This document shows positions 43,675 through 52,604 of a DNA stretch of 64,000 bases, in pieces. How positions within the stretch are numbered: the first letter of the stretch is position 1; every line of letters starts with the position of its first letter. The notes beneath the pieces were generated by a model. The model saw only the letters and a program-made list of their open reading frames with translations, did no database searches and was not told where the DNA came from. The stretch spans positions 45,555-109,554 of the forward strand of contig NZ_DAMBQF010000007.1 in assembly GCF_032062245.1 (NCBI RefSeq), read 5' to 3'. The position numbers and the translations under genes are program-made. The DNA comes from Soonwooa sp032062245. GTDB lineage: Bacteria > Bacteroidota > Bacteroidia > Flavobacteriales > Weeksellaceae.

Positions 43675-46600
43675 TGAATTAACTTGAATGAGACTTCCTC
43701 GTTCCTCGTCTTTCTCGATGCTTAAAGACATCGGGATACGTTCTTTTAATTCTTCGACGTGGGAAATAATACCGACAATTCGGTTTTCTTTTTGGAGATT
43801 CATTAAAGTTTCAAAAACAATGTTGACCGACTCTACATCTTGCGTTCCGAAACCTTCATCAATAAAGAAGAAATTCTTTTCCGCTTTCGCATTGGATTGT
43901 ACAGATTCCGCCAAAGCCAACGCCAAACTCAAGGAAACTTGAAAAGCTTGTCCACCAGAAAGCGTTTTCACGCTTCGGCTTCGGCCTTCGTTGAGGAAAT
44001 CGATAATTTCAAAATCGTTGTTATCATTCAATTGTAAACTTAATTGATTGCGCGTCATTCGGTGGAATCGAACATTCGCATGATCACACAATTGTCGTAA
44101 ATAAATTGACGAAACATATTGCACTAACCCCGCTCCTTTAAAGAGATTGAACATTGTTTTTAAGTTTTCTGCACGTTTTGAAAGCGCGTTTTGTTCTTTC
44201 AATAAATCCTCTTTTTTCTTAAATTCTTGTTCCAAACGTGCGATTTCAGCAGCGATTTGAATAGCCAATTTATTGGCTTCTGCAAGTTCAGATTCTTTGG
44301 TTTTAAATTGGTTTTCTGATTCTAAAAATAAGTTTTCATCAAACGAAAAATCCTTCAATTTTTCCTTCAATTCCGAAATGCTGTTTTTCAAAGTTTCAAA
44401 TTGAATTTTAAAATTCTGAATTTCTTGTTGAATATTTTGCTCGTCTAAATTTTGATTCAAAATTTCTAAAACTGCGTCAAGATTAACGAAATTTGATTTT
44501 TCTAAATTTTCATTCAATTGATTTTGGATCTTTTCCAATTGAGAATTTAAATCACAAACTTGTTTTTGAAATTGGTCACGCTTCGTGTTTTCAGACGATA
44601 ATTTGACTTGAATTTCTTGAATTTCCGTATTAAGATGATTCCAAACCGTTTCTGTATTTTGATTCTCTTGTTTTAAATTTTCAAGTTGCAACTGAATTTC
44701 AGCTTCTGTTTTTTCAGAATAATCGTTTGGATTTAATTCTTTTAAAAGCGCTTTGTTACTCGCTATTTTGGTTTTAAATTCTAAATTTTCATTTGAAATT
44801 TTCAGAAAACGTTGATTGGCTTTTTCTAGTTTTTTCCGAATAGAATCTAATTCTGTTCGGGAAGTGTTAAGTTCTTTTTCTTTCGATTTTAGTTGGAGTT
44901 CTTTGTTTTGATTTTCTGATTTTCGATTTTGAAAGTCATCAAAATTGTCTTTTGAAAAGTCTTTCCAAATGAAGGTTTTTTCTAATTCCAAAATTTGACT
45001 TTTTATTGTTTCAATCGAATTTTGAATTAGTTTTCCTTGTTGTGAAACCAAAACTTTTTCTTGTTGAAGTCTTTCAGCTTCCTTCGTTTTTTGTTCTAAA
45101 TTTTCCAATTGCCCATTTAAAACCAAAAGTTTTTCTTCTAAAGCTTTCAAATCATTGCTCACATCTTCGAAAACCGCAATCGAAGGATGATCTTCCGAAC
45201 CGCATAACGGACAAGCTTTTCCATCTTGCAATTCGGTAGAATAATGCGAAAGTTGGCGCGAAACTTCCAGCTTATTTTTCTGATTTTGAAGCTTTTCTTT
45301 TTCCTCTTTTAAATTTGAAATTTCGGTGAAAAGCTTTTCTATATCAAGATTTTTTAGTTTTTCATCAAGAACTTCAATCGATTTTTTGTTGGCTTCAAAA
45401 TTAGTTTTTTCTTTAATTAAATTGTTAGACAAATTTTGCTTTTTCGAAAACCAATCGCCAACTTCAATCAATGTTGCAGATGAAATTAATTGAGATTTTA
45501 AACTTTCAATTTCCTGTTCCTGATTCTGAATTTTTGTGGAAGTTTCTTCTTCTTTTACTTTAAATTCTTTTACAAATTTTTCTCCTTCAATCGTGCTTTG
45601 GGCATTTTTTGCAAGTTTGGATTCATCGGATTTTACATGAAACAGCAATTCTAAATCTTGCTCAAGAACTTTTTGTTTCGGGAGCGCATCAACTTTTGGT
45701 TGCAATTCTTCTTTTGATTTTTGTAATCGATTCGAATTATCCGTCAACGATTTACAATGTTCGTCCACTAATTTTAATTGCTCTTCCGTAGATTTTAAAA
45801 GATTTTGATTTCGATTTCTTTCTTTTAAATCGTCATTAAACAGTTTAGAAACAGATTGATACTGTTTTAATTGACCCTCTTTTGCATCAATTGTTTCCTT
45901 ATTTTTTTCTAATTCCGAAAAATCAGTTTCTTTTTTGGAAAGCAATTCGAAATCCGATTTCAGATTTTTTAATTGTTGATAATGCGAATTGACTTTTTCA
46001 AATTCGAGTTTTAAGTTTTCTTGAGTCGTTTTCGCTTCTCTTAAATTATCTTTTTGAATAGCAATATGTTCTTCCGAAATCGTTTCAAAACCAGAAAGTT
46101 TTCCTTCAAGTTGATCGAGTTCGGTTTGGTTTTTCTTATTTAAACCTGAAACTTTATCCTGCAAATCGAATCGATACAGATTGAAAATTTCTTTCATCAT
46201 ATCCGTTCTTTCTTTTGCGCCCAGCTCCAAAAATTCCTTGAATTGACCTTGCGGAATAATAATCGTTCGTTTGAAATTGGAATAATTTAAGCCAATAATT
46301 TCCTCCGCATTCACGTGATCCAAAGCTTCCCAAGTTTCATTTTTAAATTCATAAAACACCGCCGAAGCAGGTTTTACGTCTTCAAAATTTTTAGAATTTC
46401 GTTTGTATTCTCGCGTTACTCGGAACAATTTATTTTCATGATTGATGAAATCAAATTCAATATATGATCGATTGGATTTTAAGTTCATCATGTTGTACGC
46501 ACGTTTATCACGGGCGTTCAATCGCTCAGTTTCGCCATATAATGCAAAAGAAATCGCCTCCAAAATCGACGATTTCCCAGAACCAACCGCCCCAAAAATC

Positions 46601-46695
46601 CCAAACAATCCTGCTTCCGTAAGATTGGAAAAATCGATGCTTTGACGTTCCTGATACGAATAAAGTCCTTCTATAGTTAGTTTCTGTGGAATCAT
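43672..46695 (-). CDS. sbcC: nuclease SbcCD subunit C (SMC-type ATPase)
   Basis: The 1007-residue product has an N-terminal ATPase half with Walker A GAVGSGKSS (35-43) and a Q-loop IIPQGQF near 147. Two very long coiled coils flank a zinc hook CPLC (about 494-497), and the C-terminal half has signature LSGGQ near 913 and Walker B FFFIDEGFGTQD near 942. With SbcD it cleaves hairpins and blocked DNA ends. In most bacteria sbcD and sbcC are adjacent; here a GIY-YIG gene and a repeat lie between. The frame is intact across the long AT-rich coding region. Confidence 0.95.
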   Translation of the reverse strand: MIPQKLTIEGLYSYQERQSIDFSNLTEAGLFGIFGAVGSGKSSILEAISFALYGETERLNARDKRAYNMMNLKSNRSYIEFDFINHENKLFRVTREYKRNSKNFEDVKPASAVFYEFKNETWEALDHVNAEEIIGLNYSNFKRTIIIPQGQFKEFLELGAKERTDMMKEIFNLYRFDLQDKVSGLNKKNQTELDQLEGKLSGFETISEEHIAIQKDNLREAKTTQENLKLEFEKVNSHYQQLKNLKSDFELLSKKETDFSELEKNKETIDAKEGQLKQYQSVSKLFNDDLKERNRNQNLLKSTEEQLKLVDEHCKSLTDNSNRLQKSKEELQPKVDALPKQKVLEQDLELLFHVKSDESKLAKNAQSTIEGEKFVKEFKVKEEETSTKIQNQEQEIESLKSQLISSATLIEVGDWFSKKQNLSNNLIKEKTNFEANKKSIEVLDEKLKNLDIEKLFTEISNLKEEKEKLQNQKNKLEVSRQLSHYSTELQDGKACPLCGSEDHPSIAVFEDVSNDLKALEEKLLVLNGQLENLEQKTKEAERLQQEKVLVSQQGKLIQNSIETIKSQILELEKTFIWKDFSKDNFDDFQNRKSENQNKELQLKSKEKELNTSRTELDSIRKKLEKANQRFLKISNENLEFKTKIASNKALLKELNPNDYSEKTEAEIQLQLENLKQENQNTETVWNHLNTEIQEIQVKLSSENTKRDQFQKQVCDLNSQLEKIQNQLNENLEKSNFVNLDAVLEILNQNLDEQNIQQEIQNFKIQFETLKNSISELKEKLKDFSFDENLFLESENQFKTKESELAEANKLAIQIAAEIARLEQEFKKKEDLLKEQNALSKRAENLKTMFNLFKGAGLVQYVSSIYLRQLCDHANVRFHRMTRNQLSLQLNDNNDFEIIDFLNEGRSRSVKTLSGGQAFQVSLSLALALAESVQSNAKAEKNFFFIDEGFGTQDVESVNIVFETLMNLQKENRIVGIISHVEELKERIPMSLSIEKDEERGSLIQVNS

Positions 46696-46711
46696 ATTTT
46701 TTTTAATTAGA

Positions 46712-46933
46712 GTTCTCGATACGCTGCGCTACTCGAACTGACGTTGTGTTTTAAATATTTAATGATAGCTGAAGATAATCATTATAATTATGTTAACTAT
46801 TTAATCAAGTTCACTATTCCGACCGATGTTGTGTTTAAGACGTTTGAAAATAAAATTCAGATAAATATTCTTAGTCGGTAACGTTGTTTCGGTCGTCAGT
46901 TCGAGTAGATTTTGAAAAAATCGTATCGAGAAC
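46712..46933. repeat. inverted REP-like arms flanking about 147 bp
   Basis: The left arm 46712-46747 (GTTCTCGATACG...CTACTCGAACTGAC) is the reverse complement of parts of the right arm 46895-46933 (GTCAGTTCGAGTAG...CGTATCGAGAAC). Two 12-13-bp blocks pair perfectly; the cores differ. The spacer is AT-rich and has no gene. A related pair is at 53004-53088. Confidence 0.8.
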
Positions 46934-46940
46934 TTTAGTC

Positions 46941-47234
46941 TTATATTTTTAAATTCTTTTTTGCAAGATTTGGTAAATCTTCAAATCTGCCATCAATCAA
47001 AGCTTGCTTTTTAGCTTGAGACCATTTTTTGATTTTCTTTTCAAAGGAAATTGCGAGGTTGATATCTGTAAAATCACAATAATAAACTAATATTAATGGT
47101 CTTCTTGTATAGGTGTAAGACCCAAAATGCTTACCTTCTTGATGTTCTATAAGCCTTTGGTGGACGTCCGAGGTTACACCAATGTAGAAAGTGTTATCAG
47201 AACAAAGTAATATGTAGACATAAGAATTTTGCAT
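46941..47234 (-). CDS. GIY-YIG nuclease family protein (small, UPF0213-like)
   Basis: The 97-residue product has VYILLCSDNTFYIGVTSDV near residue 6, the GIY-YIG catalytic start (here Y-I with YIG), and a conserved Arg in the following helix (HQRLIEH). 'RRPLILVYY' near residue 44 is the usual core strand. YhbQ-type proteins are single-domain GIY-YIG nucleases with unsettled roles. It lies 8 bp after the sbcD stop codon and 8 bp before the right arm of the inverted repeat. So it interrupts the sbcDC pair. Confidence 0.9.
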   Translation of the reverse strand: MQNSYVYILLCSDNTFYIGVTSDVHQRLIEHQEGKHFGSYTYTRRPLILVYYCDFTDINLAISFEKKIKKWSQAKKQALIDGRFEDLPNLAKKNLKI

Positions 47235-47242
47235 AGAAATCT

Positions 47243-48448
47243 TTATTCCTTCTGAATTTCTTTAAGCAAATCCATTAATTCTTCATTAGGTTCTTGATTA
47301 GCGTTTTTCGACTTGAAATAATCGACGAAAAGAGGCTCTAAATCTTTTGTGATGTCAATTTCAGCGATTTCAGTCTTTTGATTTTCGATGTTTTTCACTT
47401 TTGGAATTAAATAAATTATACCGTCATGACTTTGAAAAATTCGTTTGCGATCTTCTGCTTTCAAAAAAGAATCAGATTCGATGGTCAATTCAATTAATGT
47501 ATTGGGGTTTTGTGTCAACCAAGTGATTGTCTCATCAACATTATCGAAACTTTTTCTAACCAATTGCCGTCCAGATTTTAATTCAATTTTTTCAAAAGAA
47601 ATGTTTTGGTTGGGTTTTGCATCAATAATGGAAACAAATTTGGTTTGGCCAGCCTCTGAAAAGCTATAACAAAGCGGTGAAGAACTGTAAACAACAGGTT
47701 TTTCTTCCGTTCCAATATTTCTAAAGCCGTGCAAATGTCCCAAGGCCGTATATTGAATTTGATTGGGAATTGAATCGGAATACACCATATCTGCATTTCC
47801 GATTTTGATTGGTTTTTCACCTTCAGGTTCTTCTAAAAGTGCAGTACCACGCTTATTCATATATAAATGCGTAGTCAAAATATTAACACCGTTTTCATCA
47901 CAGAAGTCGTCGGTAATAGTTTTCCAATGTTCGGCTAAAGTTTCGTTCAAAGCTTTTTCTTTTTCTTCACCGAAATACTGTTTCAACCGAACTTCATTGG
48001 CGTAGGCCGTATGAATTAGTCGAATTGGATATGCGAACTGATTTAATTTTAATTCTAAAAATCCTTCTAGAGAATTTATAATTTTGAAATTTTCTACTTC
48101 AAATTCTTGAATTTTAGCTTGAGGATGTCCGATAAGAATAATGCCGCATTCGCGAGCCAAAGGATCTGGCGCATTAATCAAATTGGGAGAATCGTGATTT
48201 CCTGCAATGGCGATTACGGGACGTTTTCCGTTGTTTGACAGTCGTTTTAAAGTTTTATAAAAAAGTTCAACCGCCTCAACACTTGGATTGAAATTATCGA
48301 ACAAATCGCCCGCAATAATTACCATGTTAACCTTGTGTTCATCAGCGATTTCGATGATTTCATTCATCACCGAAATTTGCTCCTCCAATCGTGAAAATCG
48401 GTCTAGGCGTTTTCCTAAATGCCAATCGGCAGTATGTAAAATTTTCAT
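47243..48448 (-). CDS. sbcD: nuclease SbcCD subunit D
   Basis: The 401-residue Mre11-type phosphoesterase has HTADWHLGKRLDR (Asp8, His10), IIAGDLFDNFNPS near residue 45 and IAGNHDSPNL near residue 81; these hold the two metal ions. TTHLYM near residue 195 and LGHLHG near 237 complete the active site. It is the nuclease of the SbcCD complex. Its start overlaps a 53-codon ORF by 4 bp (ATGA), and the GIY-YIG gene follows directly. Confidence 0.95.
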   Translation of the reverse strand: MKILHTADWHLGKRLDRFSRLEEQISVMNEIIEIADEHKVNMVIIAGDLFDNFNPSVEAVELFYKTLKRLSNNGKRPVIAIAGNHDSPNLINAPDPLARECGIILIGHPQAKIQEFEVENFKIINSLEGFLELKLNQFAYPIRLIHTAYANEVRLKQYFGEEKEKALNETLAEHWKTITDDFCDENGVNILTTHLYMNKRGTALLEEPEGEKPIKIGNADMVYSDSIPNQIQYTALGHLHGFRNIGTEEKPVVYSSSPLCYSFSEAGQTKFVSIIDAKPNQNISFEKIELKSGRQLVRKSFDNVDETITWLTQNPNTLIELTIESDSFLKAEDRKRIFQSHDGIIYLIPKVKNIENQKTEIAEIDITKDLEPLFVDYFKSKNANQEPNEELMDLLKEIQKE

Positions 48449-48606
48449 GATTCGCTATCTTGTTGTTGATTCTCCTTCTCAATAAAACTGGCTCTAATTT
48501 CTTTTAATCTAGCTTTTCGTTTTTCTTCGGATTCTTGAGTTTTCCTCTTCTTTTGGTCGATTTTTTTCTTGTGCGCTTTTCGGTTGGCATCCGTATTTCT
48601 GCTCAT
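48445..48606 (-). CDS. small Lys/Glu-rich protein upstream of sbcD
   Basis: A 53-residue ORF starts ATG at 48606 (MSRNTDANRKAHKKK) and ends TGA overlapping the sbcD ATG (ATGA). It is strongly charged, with no hydrophobic segment, probably a helix or disordered. The 4-bp overlap with sbcD suggests translational coupling and a real gene. No family is recognised. The 438-bp gap to the divergent TonB receptor (48607-49044) holds a riboswitch on the + strand. Confidence 0.6.
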   Translation of the reverse strand: MSRNTDANRKAHKKKIDQKKRKTQESEEKRKARLKEIRASFIEKENQQQDSES

Positions 48607-48798
48607 TTTTAAGCCTATTTAATGAAGCTAAGATAGTGAAGTTTAAAAGGAAAATAAAAAGGAAATCCGTAAAACTAAAGTTTTGTTTTTGTACTTCGTA
48701 TGCCTTGAATAGTCTTTTAAATGTCAGATTTTCAATCTATTATATATGAAGTGATTTTTGTCACGTTAAAAAAATTTCGTCAAAAAATTTATTCTGCC

Positions 48799-48806
48799 TA
48801 AGTTTG
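48799..48806 (+). promoter_or_regulatory. -7 element upstream of the riboswitch
   Basis: TAAGTTTG matches TAnnTTTG, 26 bp before the riboswitch P1 stem. No good -33 TTG at the right spacing. Confidence 0.6.
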
Positions 48807-48831
48807 TAGCATGATTGCGAATTGTTGTCAT

Positions 48832-48934
48832 ACTTATTAAGAAAGACGGAGGGATCTGACCCATTGATGTCTTAACAACCTGCCAAAATATGGTAAGGTG
48901 TTACATTCAGCCTTTGAAAAAAGGAAAAATAAGT
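48832..48934 (+). promoter_or_regulatory. SAM-I (S-box) riboswitch
   Basis: The core matches the SAM-I consensus: P1 strand ACTTATT, then AAGA, GGAGGGATCTGACCC, TTGATG, CAACCTGCC, AAGGTGTTACATTC, and the closing P1 strand AATAAGT. The order and spacing of conserved blocks fit the four-way junction with kink-turn. SAM binding would be expected to allow the terminator at 48979-49014 to form and switch off the TonB-receptor gene. Confidence 0.9.
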
Positions 48935-48978
48935 TGAAATACGATATTTGTCGGGTATTTAGGATGCCTGTCTATAAT

Positions 48979-49014
48979 AACTTCTTTCAGCTTTGGCTGG
49001 AAGAAGTTTTTTTT
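48979..49014 (+). terminator. riboswitch expression-platform terminator
   Basis: AACTTCTTTCAGC pairs with GCTGGAAGAAGTT around a TTTG loop and runs into eight T, between the SAM aptamer and the TonB-receptor start at 49045. I did not locate the antiterminator strand with certainty. Confidence 0.85.
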
Positions 49015-49044
49015 GCTCTAAACTTAAAAGTAAATTTTTAAAAT

Positions 49045-51861
49045 ATGAAATCTAAAATTAATTTTAATCGAGGAAAACAAGTCGTTGTTACGACAGCTGT
49101 TGTTTTCTTTTCAGGAGTTTATTCTATTCAAGCTCAAGAAGTTGCAAAACCCAAAGATACAACTTCTGCTAAGCATATTGAGGAAGTGGTGATTGTTGGC
49201 TCTAGAAGTGGAGGACGATCAAAAGCAGATAGTCCTGTTCCTGTCGATGTGTTTAACCTAAAAGGTTTGCAAGAGTCGTTGCCACAGACTAACATCAACC
49301 AAATTCTTAATTCGATTGCGCCGTCTTTTACATCGACTATTCAGACCAATGCTGATGGAACGGATCACTTGGATCCTGCGCAGTTACGCGGTTTGGGACC
49401 AGACCAAACTTTAGTTTTGATTAATGGAAAACGAAGACATACTTCCGCTTTAATCAATGTAAATGGGACGCCAGGAAGAGGAACTGTTGGGACAGACCTT
49501 AATGCAATTCCAGCTTTTGCGCTTAACAGAATCGAAGTTCTTCGCGATGGTGCATCAGCGCAATATGGATCGGACGCGATTGCAGGAGTGCTCAACTTGC
49601 AATTGAAACGTGATACTGGAAAATTGACTGGACAGTTTAATTATGGAGGTTATTTGACACCGACTGCTAACGATCACACGGGGAATTATGATGGACAACA
49701 ATTTCAAGTGGACTTGAATTATGGCAACAAAATCGGCAGCAAAGGCGGTTTTTATAATTTAACTTGGTCTTCACAATTCCGTGAACCAACAAGAAGAGCA
49801 GGTACAGAAAGTGATCCTATCTACAATGCCTATAATGCTATCGAAAAAAGAGCTGCTGAAAATGGTGTGAACTTGGCGTCTTATTTTAGCAATATTGGAC
49901 AATTGAAAGGTTCAGCTGGTGAACAAGATTTTGTGAATTTAATACATCAATATGCGCAAGATGTTAGCTATTTCGGTGGCGATTTGCAGTCGAAAATCCA
50001 GTCTGCTAATAGTATTTCTGCGTTGCAATCGGTTTTAAATCCGAGTTCTTTTACAAAAGATCAACTGAATTATTTTACCGATCAAGAGTTGGCATATCGC
50101 GGTTTAACAAGAAAAGATTTTAACATGCAAGTTGGACAGTCCAAACTTAATAGCCATCAAATATTTGCAAATGTTGAAGTACCAATAAGTGATGACTGGA
50201 AGGTCTACACTTTCGGTGGATATTCGACAAGAAATGGTTCTTCAGGAGGTTTTTTCAGACGTCCATCACAATCAAGAACTTTTACTGGATTGTATCTTGA
50301 TGGTTACTTACCACAAATTAACACAAGCATCCAAGACGTGTCGTTCTCTGCCGGCGTCAGAGGGAAATTTGATGGTTGGAATATTGATCTTAGTAATACT
50401 TTCGGTCAAAATAGTTTTGATTATACCATTAAAAATACAAGCAATACCAGTTTGCGATTTGCGTCGCCGTCATCTTTTAAAGCTGGAGGTTTAGCATTTT
50501 TACAAAACACAGTTAATTTAGAATTTAATAAATCTTTTGATGTTTTCAAAGGTTTGAATCTTGCTTTTGGACTCGAGCAACGTCATGAAAATTTCAAAAT
50601 AAATTCTGGTGAGGAGGCTTCTTACACGGCTTATGATGTTAACGGAAATCCTCAGACGCTGACTTCTGTTAATCCTACAGATTTCTTTGGAAATGCTTTG
50701 CCAGGCGGTTCTCAAGTTTTTGCTGGTTTTAGAAATGAAAATAAAACAGACAAAAGCAGAAACTCTTATGCAGCTTACGCTGACGCAGAATTTAATTTCA
50801 CAGATTGGTTGTTAGTTGATGCTGCTTTGCGTTATGAGAATTATGCGGATTTTGGATCGACTTTTAACTATAAATTGGCGTCTAGAATAAAACTTACAGA
50901 TCAGCTTAATTTCCGTTTTGCAGGATCGACAGGATTCCGTGCGCCGTCTATTCATCAGATTTATTACAACACAACTTCGACTTTGTTTGTCAATGGTGAG
51001 CTAAAAGAAGTTGGAACTTTTAGCAACGAATCTCAAATTGCAAAAGGTTTCGGGATTCCGAGTTTAAAACAGGAAACTTCAAAATCAGTGAGCGCAGGTT
51101 TTGCATACAAAATCCCGACACTTAATTTAAATATTACTGCGGACGCCTATTACATTAAAATTGATAACAGAATTGTATTGACAGATCAGTTCTCAAGACC
51201 GACGGACAAACAGATTGAAGCTAATCCGAACTTACAGGCTGTAAGAAATGAGTTGGACCGTGCAAGTGTAAATGCAGCTCAGTTTTTTGCAAATTCTATC
51301 GATACCGAAACCAAAGGTTTGGATGTTGTCGTGAGTCATAATTATAGAACAGGCGATTTCAAATTAAATAATGATTTCGCTATTAACCTTACCAAAACTC
51401 AGAAAGTTGGTGATATTCATGCTTCGGATTTGTTACGAAATGCAGGTTTAGAAAATGTTTATTTCTCTGAAAAATCTCGTATTTATTTGGAAGATTCTGT
51501 GCCAAAAGTTAAGGCGAGTCTTTCACATAATTTGTCTTGGAAAGATTTTAATTTTTACTTAAGAAATACCTATTACGGAAAAGTTTGGGGTGCCGATATT
51601 CTTGATGCCAACTTTGATGGAATTACACTTCCTAACGAACATCAACTAATTTCGGATAAGATAATCACCGATTTGTCGATTGGTTATAACATCAATAAGA
51701 ATTTTAATTTGACAATTGGTGTGAATAATCTATTTGATATCTATCCAACCAAGAATTTGCCTTTCTCTTCTAATAACGATCAATTTGTCTATTCTCGTTC
51801 TACATCGCAGTTTGGACAGAATGGAAGATATGTGTTTAGTAAGTTAAGTGTGACGTTTTAA
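49045..51861 (+). CDS. TonB-dependent outer-membrane receptor under SAM-riboswitch control
   Basis: The 938-residue product has a signal peptide (to about residue 31), a TonB-box-like IEEVVIVGSR (about 45-54) and a plug domain (about 60-170, with LRGLGPDQTLVLINGKRR and DGASAQYGSDAIAGVLN). A 22-strand barrel follows, ending KLSVTF. It takes up a substrate through the outer membrane with ExbBD-TonB energy. Control by SAM suggests the cargo relates to methionine, sulfur or cobalamin, which is inference. No other transport gene is adjacent, so the inner-membrane partner lies elsewhere. A terminator follows. Confidence 0.93.
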   Translation: MKSKINFNRGKQVVVTTAVVFFSGVYSIQAQEVAKPKDTTSAKHIEEVVIVGSRSGGRSKADSPVPVDVFNLKGLQESLPQTNINQILNSIAPSFTSTIQTNADGTDHLDPAQLRGLGPDQTLVLINGKRRHTSALINVNGTPGRGTVGTDLNAIPAFALNRIEVLRDGASAQYGSDAIAGVLNLQLKRDTGKLTGQFNYGGYLTPTANDHTGNYDGQQFQVDLNYGNKIGSKGGFYNLTWSSQFREPTRRAGTESDPIYNAYNAIEKRAAENGVNLASYFSNIGQLKGSAGEQDFVNLIHQYAQDVSYFGGDLQSKIQSANSISALQSVLNPSSFTKDQLNYFTDQELAYRGLTRKDFNMQVGQSKLNSHQIFANVEVPISDDWKVYTFGGYSTRNGSSGGFFRRPSQSRTFTGLYLDGYLPQINTSIQDVSFSAGVRGKFDGWNIDLSNTFGQNSFDYTIKNTSNTSLRFASPSSFKAGGLAFLQNTVNLEFNKSFDVFKGLNLAFGLEQRHENFKINSGEEASYTAYDVNGNPQTLTSVNPTDFFGNALPGGSQVFAGFRNENKTDKSRNSYAAYADAEFNFTDWLLVDAALRYENYADFGSTFNYKLASRIKLTDQLNFRFAGSTGFRAPSIHQIYYNTTSTLFVNGELKEVGTFSNESQIAKGFGIPSLKQETSKSVSAGFAYKIPTLNLNITADAYYIKIDNRIVLTDQFSRPTDKQIEANPNLQAVRNELDRASVNAAQFFANSIDTETKGLDVVVSHNYRTGDFKLNNDFAINLTKTQKVGDIHASDLLRNAGLENVYFSEKSRIYLEDSVPKVKASLSHNLSWKDFNFYLRNTYYGKVWGADILDANFDGITLPNEHQLISDKIITDLSIGYNINKNFNLTIGVNNLFDIYPTKNLPFSSNNDQFVYSRSTSQFGQNGRYVFSKLSVTF

Positions 51862-51869
51862 TATTTTTC

Positions 51870-51906
51870 AAAAAGCCATCGAGAGTAATTTTCGATGGCT
51901 TTTTTA
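51870..51906 (+). terminator. rho-independent terminator after the TonB-receptor gene
   Basis: AAAAAGCCATCGA pairs with TCGATGGCTTTTT, followed by a T tract. Confidence 0.9.
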
Positions 51907-51954
51907 TTGAATTCTAATTAAATAAGATTAAAATACTAAATTCGCTCAAAAAAA

Positions 51955-52194
51955 ATGGAAACTTCTAAAGATCCACTTCACGGAAAACGCTTGGACACGA
52001 TTCTGGAAGAACTTCTCGAATACTACAAAGGTTATGGCGAACTGGGAAAACAAATGAACATTCGCTGTTTTACTGGTGAAAATCCTAGTGTGTCATCTTC
52101 ATTAAAATTTCTTCGCAAAACGCCTTGGGCACGCGCCAAAGTTGAGAGTTTGTATTTATATGTTTTGAGAAAGAAAAAGAAAAATTTGGAATAA
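51955..52194 (+). CDS. VF530/DUF2132 family DNA-binding-like protein
   Basis: The 79-residue product matches the VF530 layout: KDPLHGKRLDTILEELLEYY near residue 5, IRCFTGENPSVSSSLKFLRK near 36 and TPWARAKVESLYLY near 56. Vibrio VF530 was structurally described as double-stranded DNA-binding, but the biological role is unknown. It is convergent with the YchJ-like gene, whose last base lies 1 bp beyond its stop. Confidence 0.85.
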   Translation: METSKDPLHGKRLDTILEELLEYYKGYGELGKQMNIRCFTGENPSVSSSLKFLRKTPWARAKVESLYLYVLRKKKKNLE

Positions 52195-52195
52195 C

Positions 52196-52576
52196 TTAAT
52201 CATCCATAAACTCTCCCGAAACATAATACCAACGACCTTTCACAGGTTGAAAGTACGAAAATTCATGATGAATTTGTGAATTACCATCTTGGTCGGTATA
52301 ATAGGCTTTGAACTCGACTTGATTAAGCGCCGGAGTTTTTATGATTTCAAGTTTTGTCCAAGTATTTATTTCGCCCCATTCTTGCAATTCGGCTTTATCA
52401 TGGAATTTTCTTTTGGAAGAAAGTGTCGTTTCCCAAAGATAATCTGCGTTCGGAATCGCAAATGCCGAAAATCGCGAACGCATCAAAGCTTCCGCTGTTG
52501 ATGCAGTTTTATCACGTTTGTGGAAAGGTTGGCAACATTCTTCGTAGGTTTTTCCGGAGCAGCAAGGACAAGTCAT
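52196..52576 (-). CDS. YchJ-like SEC-C motif protein
   Basis: The 126-residue product opens MTCPCCSGKTYEECCQPFH, a SEC-C zinc motif of four cysteines, and then matches the YchJ/UPF0225 layout: 'AEALMRSRFSAFAIPNADYL' near residue 28 and W-rich blocks near 68 and 117. The full function is unknown; the SEC-C motif usually binds zinc and protein partners. The single SEC-C here is shorter than in E. coli YchJ, which has a second at the C-terminus. Confidence 0.88.
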   Translation of the reverse strand: MTCPCCSGKTYEECCQPFHKRDKTASTAEALMRSRFSAFAIPNADYLWETTLSSKRKFHDKAELQEWGEINTWTKLEIIKTPALNQVEFKAYYTDQDGNSQIHHEFSYFQPVKGRWYYVSGEFMDD

Positions 52577-52604
52577 TTTTTAATTATTAGTTATGAATTA
52601 AGAA

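Noticed and set aside
43840..44037. Short + strand ORFs inside sbcC, and similar antisense ORFs across the other coding genes
   Set aside because: They lie antisense to well-supported genes with intact motifs and match no family.
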